64,000 nt of DNA from JALZUV01 sp964654855. GTDB taxonomy: Bacteria > Pseudomonadota > Alphaproteobacteria > Rickettsiales > JALZUV01. The stretch spans positions 124,001 through 188,000 of the forward strand of contig CAZZJS010000004.1 in the NCBI GenBank assembly GCA_964654855.1, given 5' to 3'. Numbering within the stretch: the stretch's first letter is position 1; each line of letters opens with the position of its first letter. The notes under the pieces were generated by a model. That model worked only from the letters and a program-made list of their open reading frames with translations, was not told the origin of the DNA and ran no database searches. Made by a program: the position numbers and the translations under genes. Shown here one piece after another: positions 1 through 9,082 of the stretch.

Positions 1-552
1 ATAGTTTGGACCTGGGAAGTTCTTGGCACCTTTAAGCTTGGTCATCCAAAGATTATTAATTTCTACATTACTCAAAAAATCCAACACTTCATCATTGGAC
101 ATTTTTGGAAAGACTTCGGCCTTTAATTCTTTATTGGTCAAAAATTCGTCATAAATGCGTTCATCAATACGCTTGCGAAATTCTTTACGGAAAGCCGCTC
201 TGATTTTACGATCTTTATTTATGGGATAAATTTCAATCCCAGAATCTTCTACCATCCCCATAATGGGTTTAGAGATATCAAACCCCACTTTACCGAGACG
301 ATCCTTAATTGCTTCTAAATTTGTATGAAGTGAAAGCGAAACTTCTGCTGCTTTTTGTAGCAAGTTACCATCGTAACTATTGGTCATTTCATCGGTCTTT
401 TGTGGCGAAAGCCCCAAATCTTCAAGAAAAATGAAATTCAGATCAAAGCGCTGAAACATCACCTCATATTCCGCCCGCTTATCCGGCGAAGTAGTGGAAA
501 GAATAATCGTGGAGCCTGCGGGCAGGGTTTCGGGAAGCTGCATTTCTATCAT
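1..552 (-). CDS. HAM1/RdgB-like non-canonical purine NTP pyrophosphatase, 3' end outside window
   Basis: The gene starts at an ATG at 552 and is still open at the window edge (184 codons seen). The N-terminus has the HAM1-type pattern STTSPDKRAEYE (about residues 19-30), the place where family members have an S/TxNxxKxxE-type nucleotide-binding motif. EDSGIEI (D103) matches the family DDSGL motif, and PGPNY at the very edge matches the PGxYS motif that normally lies about ten residues later. Here about 70 charged residues separate the two. The family hydrolyses ITP/XTP to keep damaged purines out of DNA. A second ATG at 543 is possible. The family call is inference from these motifs; the substrate is not known. 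The gene lies downstream of motB on the same strand, with a 40-nt gap. Confidence 0.6.
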   Translation of the reverse strand, partial: MIEMQLPETLPAGSTIILSTTSPDKRAEYEVMFQRFDLNFIFLEDLGLSPQKTDEMTNSYDGNLLQKAAEVSLSLHTNLEAIKDRLGKVGFDISKPIMGMVEDSGIEIYPINKDRKIRAAFRKEFRKRIDERIYDEFLTNKELKAEVFPKMSNDEVLDFLSNVEINNLWMTKLKGAKNFPGPNY

Positions 553-592
553 GATCTTTTATTTATAACAGAATAAACTTAATAAAAGGTGA

Positions 593-1282
593 CTATTCGT
601 CGTCACCCGTCCCACGTATGATATGGATACCGATCCGCCGGTTAAGCGCTCGATTATCCGCAATGGGTTGGCCTTGTGCATCTAGATTATCAACCTTCGG
701 CTTTACATCGGCAAAAGCAGCCATTTGCATACGGTTCTTGTCGATACCTTCGGCGATCATCGCTCGTGTTACTCCTGCCGCGCGGGTAGCCGATAATTCC
801 CAGTTACTTGCAAAAACACCCCCCTTGATAGGCACATCATCTGTATGCCCCTCAATCTCTACTCGATACTCTTTTAAATTCATATCTTTAATGGCCACGA
901 CCATTTCACTTAATATGGGCAGAGCTTTCTGCTTTAGTGTAGCCGAACCGCTTGCAAATAGGGCAGTCGAACTAATATCCAAACGTACTCCCTGATCCGT
1001 ATATTCAGCCGCCACATCTAGCTCGATTGCATGATCTTCAATAATAAGCTGAAAATCATCATAGAGCGACTTAAAGGGTAGCTCGATTACATCATCCACA
1101 AAACCAGAGGTCATCGCCTCAGCCACCTCCTCAAATCTATCAAGCTTTGGTTCAGAAACAGAAAGTAAAACAATAAAGAAGCATAGCAGTAACGTGACAG
1201 CATCCGCATAGGTGATGAGCCATGAATTTTCATCTTCATCATCTTTATGCTCTGCCATTACTTTTACTTTATAGGGTAGCAT
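593..1282 (-). CDS. motB: MotB-family stator protein (OmpA domain)
   Basis: The 229-residue protein has the MotB plan. A short charged N-terminus is followed by one membrane helix with the proton/sodium-binding Asp in WLITYADAVT (D27). A linker follows, then a C-terminal OmpA-like peptidoglycan-binding domain (about residues 105-220) with EIEGHTDDVP and the NRALNRRI ending. MotB anchors the stator to the cell wall while ions pass at the Asp. The start at 1282 overlaps the end of motA by 14 nt; the ATG at 1258 (M9) is an alternative. No other flagellar gene is in the window, so use by another ion-driven motor cannot be excluded. Confidence 0.9.
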   Translation of the reverse strand: MLPYKVKVMAEHKDDEDENSWLITYADAVTLLLCFFIVLLSVSEPKLDRFEEVAEAMTSGFVDDVIELPFKSLYDDFQLIIEDHAIELDVAAEYTDQGVRLDISSTALFASGSATLKQKALPILSEMVVAIKDMNLKEYRVEIEGHTDDVPIKGGVFASNWELSATRAAGVTRAMIAEGIDKNRMQMAAFADVKPKVDNLDAQGQPIADNRALNRRIGIHIIRGTGDDE

Positions 1283-2105
1283 TGTCTTTATCTTGACCCT
1301 CTTTATCGTCTAGTCGTAGCTGCTTATCTAGGTTGAAATGAATGGCCGGATCGAGGTAACTATTCAAACGATCTTGCATATAGCGTGGGCCTTTTTTATC
1401 AGATAGCATAACTAGCCCTTCAGCCATCATTTCATTGCGAAAACGCTGAATTTCCTCTTTTTGCAGTAGTTTCAAAGCAGCAGGCGTAAAGACCATACGC
1501 GCCACAACAACCCCATAAAGCGTCGTCAATAAAGCCAGTGACAGCCCCTGCCCAAGGCGCAGCATATCACCATCTAACCCTTGTAACATCACAACGAGGC
1601 CCACTAATGTTCCAATCATACCAAAAGCTGGAGCCGCTGATGCCATCTGTTTAAGCACGGAAACAGGAATCGTTTGTCGATCAAACTCGCTCGCAATAGC
1701 GATATCTAAAATCTCGTGTACTTCCTGTGGTTTATAACCGCTTGAAACAATCGTTAGGGCAAAACGTAAAACGGGATCATCCGTATTCACTTTCTTTATT
1801 TCATTTTCGAGTGCGTGCAATCCCTGCTTCTGCACAAGATACGACCATTGAATAAGGCGCATAATTTCAGTGTTCAGCCCTTCACGGGTAGATTGTGGTT
1901 TTTTAATCATCCACCAAATAGCCTTGAAGGCTAAAAGTACATAGCGTGCCTGATAACTCATGAAAGAGGCAGCAATAGTACCACCTAGCACCATCAAAAT
2001 ACTGGCAAGGCTAATAAAAGCCATCCAATTTTCCGTACTCAGATAAATCGACGTGAAAAACAGGCCGAACCCAAAGAGCACTCCTAATAAAGATGAAAAA
2101 GACAT
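1269..2105 (-). CDS. motA: MotA/PomA-family stator protein
   Basis: The 278-residue inner-membrane protein has four predicted transmembrane segments: two near the N-terminus (about residues 5-50) and two around residues 150-205. Between them lies a large cytoplasmic loop with the charged region used to contact FliG. The SAAPAFGMIGTLVGLV segment with its conserved Pro and the following GLSLALLTTLYG segment are typical of MotA/PomA/ExbB-type ion channels. It forms the stator channel with the MotB-like product of the next gene, with which it overlaps. The divergent gene at 2174 leaves a 68-nt shared upstream region. Whether it uses protons or sodium is not settled by eye. Confidence 0.9.
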   Translation of the reverse strand: MSFSSLLGVLFGFGLFFTSIYLSTENWMAFISLASILMVLGGTIAASFMSYQARYVLLAFKAIWWMIKKPQSTREGLNTEIMRLIQWSYLVQKQGLHALENEIKKVNTDDPVLRFALTIVSSGYKPQEVHEILDIAIASEFDRQTIPVSVLKQMASAAPAFGMIGTLVGLVVMLQGLDGDMLRLGQGLSLALLTTLYGVVVARMVFTPAALKLLQKEEIQRFRNEMMAEGLVMLSDKKGPRYMQDRLNSYLDPAIHFNLDKQLRLDDKEGQDKDNATL

Positions 2106-2173
2106 AAACCCATTAAAGCGCCAAGAAGTTAAAAAAGTGTTGAGAAAGCAGTTTTTTCCTTCAAACTCGTTTC

Positions 2174-2896
2174 ATGAGCAAAAAACCTGTTATCGGCTAT
2201 ACGCTGGATTTTGAGTCGGGCGGCGAGGGAAAATACTCCCTCTACCCGTGGTATGCAATGCGTGAGAACTACCTCACCTCAACCTCTAATGCGGGCGGCA
2301 TCCCGCTTCCACTACCGCATGAGCTAGATCTCGTCGAAGAATATTTAGGTATGATTGACGGGCTTGTTGTCACAGGAGGAGACTTTGATGTGCCCCCCCA
2401 TTATTACGGGCAAGCGGTCGCAAGTGATAAAGTAAGCCTGAAGGAAAGACGCACTGCTTTTGAACTGGCCATGACACGTGGTGCATTAGAGCAAGATCTG
2501 CCTGTACTGGGCATTTGCGGCGGCGAACAACTGCTTGCCGTTGCCCTAGGTGGTACTTTGATACAACATATTCCTGATACGATTGAAAATCCGCTCGCGC
2601 ATGAACAACCTAACCCACGTAACGAAGCAGGGCATAAGATAAAAGTTGAGCCTAGCACCTTGCTTCACCGCATTGTGGGAGCAGATGAAATGGACGTAAA
2701 TAGCGCACATCATCAAGCCGTCGAAACTGTCGGTGACCGGCTTATTATCAACTCCACCGCATCCGATGGTGTGATTGAAGGCGTCGAATGTAGTGATTAT
2801 AAATTTTGTTTAGGCGTGCAATGGCACCCCGAGTTCCACATTACCGGTGCCGATACGAAAATCTTTGATGCGTTTATTGCGGCGGCAACAAACTAA
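2174..2896 (+). CDS. Gamma-glutamyl-gamma-aminobutyrate hydrolase-like class I amidotransferase (peptidase C26)
   Basis: The 240-residue protein has the class I glutamine amidotransferase fold signature. The nucleophile Cys lies in GICGGEQLLA (about residue 115), and the catalytic His in GVQWHPEFH near the C-terminus. It resembles PuuD, which cleaves gamma-glutamyl-GABA in putrescine breakdown. No other puu gene is adjacent, so the substrate is open. The protein appears cytoplasmic and complete. It is divergent from motA and convergent with the broken pseudopilin gene, with a 17-nt gap. Confidence 0.8.
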   Translation: MSKKPVIGYTLDFESGGEGKYSLYPWYAMRENYLTSTSNAGGIPLPLPHELDLVEEYLGMIDGLVVTGGDFDVPPHYYGQAVASDKVSLKERRTAFELAMTRGALEQDLPVLGICGGEQLLAVALGGTLIQHIPDTIENPLAHEQPNPRNEAGHKIKVEPSTLLHRIVGADEMDVNSAHHQAVETVGDRLIINSTASDGVIEGVECSDYKFCLGVQWHPEFHITGADTKIFDAFIAAATN

Positions 2897-2913
2897 GCAA
2901 CTAGCAAAAACTG

Positions 2914-3590
2914 CTACCATATAAAGCTTGGGTAGCACTCTTGAAAATCACCTGAGGCCGTGAAATCGTAATCTGCAGGTGCCGTAAGCGTTAGACAGCC
3001 AGCACCACTCCCATCTGCAATGAGTAGGCGAATTTCTCCAGATTCTGGTTTTTCATCATCATATTTCGTATCTAATTGAATCATCGTAAGTTCATCAATG
3101 TTAGTTTCATCAAACGCTTGTGTGAATGCTTGCCTATTTATAGAGCGGATAACATCTGTCCTATCACCTTCACTAAGCCAATAGAACACAGTTAAGCGAC
3201 TTGCTAAAAGAACTTGGAAAAGTATCTCCCGAAACGGCTTGGGCTCCATTATAATTTCCTTCTATCAATCCAGCCAAGGAAAGATGTTGCCAAAAGCGAA
3301 CAGGCTCGAAACCCTCATTCGCTATCCCGTTTCCATCTCCATTACAAATGTTTCCCCCATTATCGATACAGCTCGGCCAATAGCTTTGGGCATTATCCAT
3401 ATCACCTGGCAGAGCGTTATATTTCAACTTAAATGTATTCACCGCAAGCTTGTATTTATTCACATCTGCAACAACCGCATTAAGCTCCGCGGAACGAATC
3501 AACTCCTGCCCTACCGTAACACCACCAATAATCAGCCCAACAATCACTAGGACAATAGCAAAGCTCTAAAAGAGTAAAACCATTTCTCAT
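2914..3590 (-). pseudogene. Type IV pilin-like/pseudopilin gene broken by two frameshifts
   Basis: Read from the ATG at 3590, the start is MRNGFTLLEL, an exact prepilin peptidase recognition pattern (G/FTLLE). The frame then fails near 3567. One nucleotide over, it continues as AIVLVIVGLIIGG and a long helix (down to 3173) that ends with a typical LKYNALPGDM pilin segment. A second break near 3190 shifts to another frame that runs to the stop at 2914, carrying SEGDRTDV and GCLTLTAP. Together the three frames make one plausible secreted pseudopilin of about 220 residues. Neither break lies in a long homopolymer. It is either a decayed gene or carries sequencing errors. A matching peptidase and secretin lie at 9-12 kb. 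Confidence 0.7.
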
Positions 3591-3705
3591 ATTAAGAGAT
3601 TATATGAAGATATGATTAATATAAGGGTAATCATCGAAACAATTTGAAACAAAATGTATCAAGTTTCTACACCACTATCGTCGTAAAGACACGGCAAAAG
3701 CGATA

Positions 3706-4491
3706 TTAGAGCGCTAATACATCGCGCATTGAATAGAGGCCTGCAGGCTGCCCTTTCAACCATTGCGCAGCTTTAAGTGCTCCATCGGCATAGATCGTAC
3801 GATTATGCCCGCGATGGGTCAGTTCAAGCCGCTCATTTTCTCCAGCAAGCATTACCGTATGGTCACCAATTACGCCACCACCTCGCTGTACTGAAAACCC
3901 AATGTCACCTTGCTCACGTAAGCCATCCCGATCAATTGCCATCTTTTCAGATAAGCTTACTTTCCGTCCGGCAGCAGCGGCTTCACCCAATAGCTTTGCG
4001 GTGCCTGAAGGTGCATCCTTTTTATGGCGGTGGTGGAGTTCGTTAATCTCAATATCAAAATCTTCATCTAACGCAGCAGATGCTTGCTCCACCAACACAG
4101 CAAGAAGATTTACTCCCATGCTCATATTACCTGACTGCACAATAGGAATTTCTTTTGCTGTCGTGTCTAACAGCTCTTTATTGTCTGGTGTTAATCCAGT
4201 GGTGCCAGTCACAAGCGCCGTTTTCGTCTGCTGGCATTTCTCCAATAATTCAGGCAAAAGTTCTGGCAGCGTGAAATCAATCGCGACATCCGCTTCAGAA
4301 AATTCTGTTTCTGACAGAGGCGTTGCCGCAACACCCAAAGACGGAACGCCGATAATCGCACCTATATCTTTTCCAATAAGTGAGGGATTTCGTACAGTTG
4401 CACCAATAATTTGATGTTCACCACTTGCCAAAATAGCTCTAGCCACTTCGCCACCCATACGGCCATTTATGCCTGTAATGATAATTTTCAT
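3706..4491 (-). CDS. dapB: 4-hydroxy-tetrahydrodipicolinate reductase
   Basis: The enzyme reduces hydroxytetrahydrodipicolinate in the diaminopimelate/lysine pathway, using NAD(P)H. At 261 residues it has normal length. The N-terminal nucleotide-binding glycine motif is GINGRMGGEV (residues 7-16). The substrate-binding and catalytic block is ELHHRHKKDAPSGTA in the middle, and the C-terminal half contains the family GVIGDHTV segment. The start ATG at 4491 follows directly from the motif position. It is divergent from the sensor kinase gene, with about 100 nt between them, and no lysine-pathway neighbours are nearby. Confidence 0.96.
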   Translation of the reverse strand: MKIIITGINGRMGGEVARAILASGEHQIIGATVRNPSLIGKDIGAIIGVPSLGVAATPLSETEFSEADVAIDFTLPELLPELLEKCQQTKTALVTGTTGLTPDNKELLDTTAKEIPIVQSGNMSMGVNLLAVLVEQASAALDEDFDIEINELHHRHKKDAPSGTAKLLGEAAAAGRKVSLSEKMAIDRDGLREQGDIGFSVQRGGGVIGDHTVMLAGENERLELTHRGHNRTIYADGALKAAQWLKGQPAGLYSMRDVLAL

Positions 4492-4589
4492 CCAACATCG
4501 ATAAGGCTTTGCAGCTTTCTTGTCAAAAAACAGCTTTTCTTAGTGAAAAATTAAACCTCGTCATGCTTAACTATAGGTTAGGTAGAATT

Positions 4590-6692
4590 ATGTTTTCATA
4601 TTTACGTTATTTCTCAGTTATTAGCGCTGTTATCGTTACGATAGCAGCCATTGCGCTTGGCTATTATTTCCGTAGCTCCGCAGAGAACGATATTGGCGAT
4701 TTAGTGATTAAAAACAATCAAGTACTGACCCAAGGTTTTATCAATAACGTATGGAAAAGCCATGAGATGGTGAAAATGCTTGCGCTATTTAGCAAGCATA
4801 AAGTCACCCCTGAAAATTGGCATCGCTATCGTGGTTATAAAGAAAATTTTGAAAACTTTAATCGCGATGTTTTCAAATATTTCGAAGAAATGCCCGTTGT
4901 TCACGTAACAGTTTATGACCGTAATGGCGCAAAACTGCTTTCATTTAACCAATCACAGATTCTCAGCAAAACCGATAAAGGCGTTCAGTCCGATGACCCA
5001 AGCGCTTCCCGAAATACTGTAAAAAGGGCGCTCTCTGGTTCTATCGCATCAACTATTTTACAAAATTCTAAATTCCAAATTGCTGATGGCTCGCACCGAA
5101 TGGGCACTGTTGTGCAGACTGCAGTTCCCATCCTATCTAATAATTATGTTCCCCTTGTCGCCGGAGCAGCAGGCTATGATAAGAAAAGCAATCTCGAAGG
5201 AATGGTCGAAATTTATTACGACGTTACCCGCCAATGGGAGCAGCTTGCACAGTTTCAATATCTTGGCACTGGTGCTATCATTTTCATTTTTCTTCTATTG
5301 ATTGGCACGTTGATTTTAGTTGCCGCCAAAGCAGAAGAAATCATCACAAAGCAGCATGATGCAAACAACGAGCTAACCGCTCAAGCCGCGGCTGCTTCGG
5401 CTGAAAATGAAAATAAATCCCAATTTCTTGCTAGCATAAGCCATGAATTACGTACCCCTTTAAATGCTATTATTGGTTTTTCTGAAATCATCAAGAATGA
5501 AACCATGGGCGCCATCGGTAACTCGCAATATAAAGATTACATTAAAGACATTCATAATTCTGGAGTTCATCTGCTCAGCTTGATCAATGATATTCTTGAT
5601 TACTCTAAAGCTGAAGCCGGCAAGCTTGAATTACAAATGGAAGAGGTGGATGTTACAAAACTTATCCATGCTAGTATTCGCCTTGTCTCTCCACGTGCAG
5701 AACATGCAAAAGTAAAGCTTCATGCTGAAGTGCCTAAAGAGCATTACGTTATTTACACAGACGGTAAGAAGGTAAAGCAGGTCTTGTTAAACTTATTATC
5801 GAACGCTGTGAAGTTCACGCCTGAAGGCGGCGCGATTACGACGACCCTTTGGCAAGATGTGATGGATAATTCGCTTTCTATTGAAGTGAAAGATAGCGGC
5901 ATCGGTATTTCACCCAAAGATATCTCAAAAGCACTATCTCCCTTCGGTCAGGTGGATAGCGCCCTTAGCCGTAAATATGAAGGAACCGGTCTTGGCCTAC
6001 CGCTCACCAAGAAATTTGTCGAAATTATGGGAGGCGCCTTCACCATGGAAAGTGAAGAAGGTAAAGGCACCTCAGTTCGTTTTAGCCTGCCTATGAACGC
6101 TGTTCCACCCGCTCAAGAAGAAACCCCTTCGGCTCCTGAGCCCGCCGCAAAGGCAGAACCAGAAATGAGAACCATCGAAGCATCAAAATTAGAACTTAAT
6201 ACGGATGCGCCAATATCCGCACCAACAGAACCATTTGTCGCTGCAACAGCAGCAGTTGCAACAAACGAGACAGAGGAACCACCTGTCGCCAAAGAAACGG
6301 CTAGTTTCGAATCCTCTCAACCTACTAATCCTGAACCTGAAGCACCCAAACCTGCCTCAGTGAGTATTACAGAAGCAGAGCCTCTTGTTTCATCACCCTC
6401 TCCTTCAAGTGACTCAGAAGATAGTTCCGTTGCTAAATCTCCGGCTCCTCAAAGTGCTGAAGCATTTAAAGCAGCTTCTACTGCTCAACAACTTGCTACT
6501 CCACCGCAACCTTCTGGAGCAAGCGAGCCATTGGCACAGACACCTTCTTCAGATGAGACAAAACAGAAATCAAGTGAGCCGTTCTTAAACCCGTTGCAAG
6601 ACCCTGCTTTAACACAGGCACCCTCTAAAAGCGGCTTCTCTGAAGATGCTTTCCAGCTCGCGACGGATAAGCCGGATACACCCCAAAACTAG
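4590..6692 (+). CDS. Membrane sensor histidine kinase with long Pro/Ala/Glu-rich C-terminal tail
   Basis: The chosen start ATG at 4590 is preceded by a purine-rich GGTAG and begins directly with a membrane helix; a TTG at 4509 would add 27 residues. The 700-residue protein has a transmembrane segment (about 5-25), a periplasmic sensor region of about 190 residues, and a second helix near 225-245. Then come a HisKA domain with phosphoacceptor H285 in SISHELRTP and a HATPase domain with NLLSNAVKFTP, DSGIGI and GTGLGLPL. From about residue 505 the last 195 residues are low-complexity Pro, Ala, Ser and Glu with no visible receiver domain. The kinase core resembles PleC/DivJ-type alphaproteobacterial kinases. 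No response regulator is adjacent. Confidence 0.85.
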   Translation: MFSYLRYFSVISAVIVTIAAIALGYYFRSSAENDIGDLVIKNNQVLTQGFINNVWKSHEMVKMLALFSKHKVTPENWHRYRGYKENFENFNRDVFKYFEEMPVVHVTVYDRNGAKLLSFNQSQILSKTDKGVQSDDPSASRNTVKRALSGSIASTILQNSKFQIADGSHRMGTVVQTAVPILSNNYVPLVAGAAGYDKKSNLEGMVEIYYDVTRQWEQLAQFQYLGTGAIIFIFLLLIGTLILVAAKAEEIITKQHDANNELTAQAAAASAENENKSQFLASISHELRTPLNAIIGFSEIIKNETMGAIGNSQYKDYIKDIHNSGVHLLSLINDILDYSKAEAGKLELQMEEVDVTKLIHASIRLVSPRAEHAKVKLHAEVPKEHYVIYTDGKKVKQVLLNLLSNAVKFTPEGGAITTTLWQDVMDNSLSIEVKDSGIGISPKDISKALSPFGQVDSALSRKYEGTGLGLPLTKKFVEIMGGAFTMESEEGKGTSVRFSLPMNAVPPAQEETPSAPEPAAKAEPEMRTIEASKLELNTDAPISAPTEPFVAATAAVATNETEEPPVAKETASFESSQPTNPEPEAPKPASVSITEAEPLVSSPSPSSDSEDSSVAKSPAPQSAEAFKAASTAQQLATPPQPSGASEPLAQTPSSDETKQKSSEPFLNPLQDPALTQAPSKSGFSEDAFQLATDKPDTPQN

Positions 6693-6733
6693 TCTGCTCT
6701 AGTATTTTACCAGAAAATCCTTATATCAGCTTT

Positions 6734-7558
6734 ATGAGCAAACATTCTAAAGCACGTCGTTTAACGACTTCAACTATCCGTAACCGTAAAGGCGGTGAGC
6801 CGCTTGTCATGCTGACAGCCTATGATGCCCTTACCGCTTCTTTACTAGATGAACATTGCGATATGTTACTGGTGGGTGATTCTTTGGCGATGGTACGGTT
6901 AGGGATGGATACCACCCTCCCAGTTACTGTGGAAGCGATGAGCCTACACGGCCAAGCCGTGATGCGGGGAAGCAATCATTCACTTATCGTAATTGATATG
7001 CCCTTTGGCAGCTATCAAGAATCTCCCGAAATCGCCTTTCGCAATGCAGCAAAGCTTTTACAAGAAACAGGGGCGCAAGCCGTAAAGCTTGAAGGCGGTG
7101 AAGAAATGGCAGCCACCATCCATTATTTAACAGAGCGTGGCATCGCCGTAATGGGGCATATCGGATTAACCCCTCAACATGTACAACAAATGGGTGGATT
7201 TAAAATTCAGGGCAAAAGCGAAGCTAGCTGGAATAAAGCGCTGCGTGATGCAGTAGCAGTAGATAAGGCAGGTGCATTTGCCATGGTCGTTGAAGGAGTG
7301 CTAGAACCTCTTGCAAAAGAAATCACCGAGGGAGTAACCATTCCCACTATTGGCATTGGCGCTTCTGTTGCTTGCGATGGGCAAGTACTGGTGACCGAAG
7401 ATATGCTTGGATTAACCGATAACCCACCTAAATTTGTGTATCAGTTCGCTCAATTAAAGGACCAGATCACTCAAGCGGTAGGCGATTATTCACATCAGGT
7501 CAAATCACGCAGCTTCCCAGCGAAAGACCAATGTTACCTACCAAAAGAAACCGGATAA
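6734..7558 (+). CDS. panB: 3-methyl-2-oxobutanoate hydroxymethyltransferase
   Basis: The enzyme makes ketopantoate from ketoisovalerate and methylene-tetrahydrofolate, the first step of pantothenate and CoA synthesis. At 274 residues it is standard length. Hallmarks are MLTAYDALTASLLD, the metal-binding LLVGDSLAMVRLG, VKLEGGEE, GHIGLTPQ and GIGASVACDGQ. It starts 41 nt after the sensor kinase on the same strand. panC is not adjacent, although other alphaproteobacteria often keep the two together. Confidence 0.96.
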   Translation: MSKHSKARRLTTSTIRNRKGGEPLVMLTAYDALTASLLDEHCDMLLVGDSLAMVRLGMDTTLPVTVEAMSLHGQAVMRGSNHSLIVIDMPFGSYQESPEIAFRNAAKLLQETGAQAVKLEGGEEMAATIHYLTERGIAVMGHIGLTPQHVQQMGGFKIQGKSEASWNKALRDAVAVDKAGAFAMVVEGVLEPLAKEITEGVTIPTIGIGASVACDGQVLVTEDMLGLTDNPPKFVYQFAQLKDQITQAVGDYSHQVKSRSFPAKDQCYLPKETG

Positions 7559-7577
7559 TTTCTTAATCCATTACCGA

Positions 7578-8288
7578 TTATTGTGTGAGGGCTTCAATTT
7601 CTTGTGAGCGCTCTAGTGCGCCTAATCGCTCATTTACAAAATGCTCAATAAAGTAAAGTTCACCCGGCTTTATATCTTTCGCATTGGCCTTAACATGCTC
7701 CATAATCGCCAATGCATCGGCAAACTCGCCACGTTTCTCATAAATAAAAGCAGGAAGTTGATTGACCCATAGAGGCACATCCTCAGCATAAACAAGTGGC
7801 TTAGCAAGTTGAAGAGCGAGCTCATCATCTTGTAGTTTATGATTGGCCAAATACACAGCCTGCGCTTGCCACCACCATTTTTGATTGATGCGATGCTGCG
7901 AGTGGGCTCGAAGATAATTCACCACATGAATCGTGTCTTCTACATTTTGAGTTTGGCTAAAATAATAACTAGCAAGAGAGGGGATATAGTCTGACTTATC
8001 GTTAAGCGTATCCATCAAACCAAACCATCCTGCAAGGCGCTCAAAATTATAGTCTCGCAATGCTGTGAAGCGACCAAATGTATCGCCAAAATTCTGAAGG
8101 TGTAAACCTAACAGGCGAAAAAATACTTCATTATCGCCAAAGGAAAGTGCTTTGACCGCTAACTCACCAGGCACTGCCGGCACCACTTCCATTCTCGGTT
8201 TATGGGGTTTTGTTTCAATCCAAAACAGAAATTGAATATTTAGGAAAATCCCAAAAACAATCCAACTTATGGCCATCGATGGGCGCAT
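7578..8288 (-). CDS. Membrane-anchored helical-repeat (TPR-like) protein, function unknown
   Basis: I do not recognise a family for this 236-residue protein. It has an N-terminal membrane segment (about residues 6-24, SWIVFGIFLNIQFLFWI) and then a helix-rich body with regularly spaced Ala, Leu and Tyr that looks like TPR repeats (for example LPAFIYEKRGEFADALAIME). That topology would place the body in the periplasm. It begins one nucleotide after the stop of the ABC-2-like permease, so the two are almost certainly co-transcribed. It may be the last gene of the prepilin peptidase/secretin operon. Any role in export or pilus assembly is inferred from context only. Confidence 0.6.
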   Translation of the reverse strand: MRPSMAISWIVFGIFLNIQFLFWIETKPHKPRMEVVPAVPGELAVKALSFGDNEVFFRLLGLHLQNFGDTFGRFTALRDYNFERLAGWFGLMDTLNDKSDYIPSLASYYFSQTQNVEDTIHVVNYLRAHSQHRINQKWWWQAQAVYLANHKLQDDELALQLAKPLVYAEDVPLWVNQLPAFIYEKRGEFADALAIMEHVKANAKDIKPGELYFIEHFVNERLGALERSQEIEALTQ

Positions 8289-8289
8289 G

Positions 8290-9054
8290 CTAAAATTCCT
8301 TACGCTTAAAGTCGATAGTGGCCGCGGCGATCAATAAAGGAATGTAAATTAAAACCTGTAGTAAAGCGATAGTCGTATCTTCGGGGCGTACCACTCCGTA
8401 AATTAACCACTCAGACTGAGTGAATAAATCCAATCGCGGAATAATGATCGAGCTCGTCTCAATTATTAAACGAAGCACCTCATTGATCAAATCATCTCTA
8501 AACAGCATTTGCGATTCTGAGGTAGCCACAAAAAATGCCATCATCCGGCCTGCAATATAAAGCCCCATGGATGCTAATACTGATGCAACGGCACTCGATA
8601 GGGTAAAGCTAGCAAATAAAGCAATCGCAACCATAAGCCAACTCTCTAACAGCAAGCTTACGCCCCAATAAGCAAATCCAGTCATATTACTTACCGGTAA
8701 AAACGAGAGAATCGTCACCGCTGCCAGAACAAGAAGAAATGCAACAAATGAAAAACCTAACCAATAAGAAAAAAGTATTTGAAAGCGCGATAAGGGGCGA
8801 GAGAGTAAAACATCAATTTCTTTTTGATCAAATGCTTGGCGAATATGAAAAGCAATAAAAACGGTCAGGCCGAACATCAAAATTAAACGTGAAGCGGCGC
8901 CACTAAAAACAAGCGTCATCGCTTCTTTTTCTACCATTGCTGTACCACCCAATGTTGCAGCAACAGAGGCAGCCAAAGCCAAGGCAATTAAAAGCCCTAG
9001 AAATAGGAAATCCCGCAATGCTGTTAAAAGAATATATCGAATATTAGTAATCAT
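8290..9054 (-). CDS. ABC-2-type permease-like membrane protein
   Basis: The 254-residue integral membrane protein has about six hydrophobic segments. The sequence LLSRPLSRFQILFSYWLGF, after the second helix, is the pattern seen in ABC-2 family permeases of the bacitracin/NosY type. No ATP-binding subunit is encoded next to it, unlike most such systems. It lies between the MshL-like secretin (28 nt upstream) and a TPR-like protein (1 nt downstream). Substrate and partner ATPase are unknown. Confidence 0.65.
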   Translation of the reverse strand: MITNIRYILLTALRDFLFLGLLIALALAASVAATLGGTAMVEKEAMTLVFSGAASRLILMFGLTVFIAFHIRQAFDQKEIDVLLSRPLSRFQILFSYWLGFSFVAFLLVLAAVTILSFLPVSNMTGFAYWGVSLLLESWLMVAIALFASFTLSSAVASVLASMGLYIAGRMMAFFVATSESQMLFRDDLINEVLRLIIETSSIIIPRLDLFTQSEWLIYGVVRPEDTTIALLQVLIYIPLLIAAATIDFKRKEF

Positions 9055-9082
9055 GGTTCACTCTCAAAACTTTGATCGTTTT

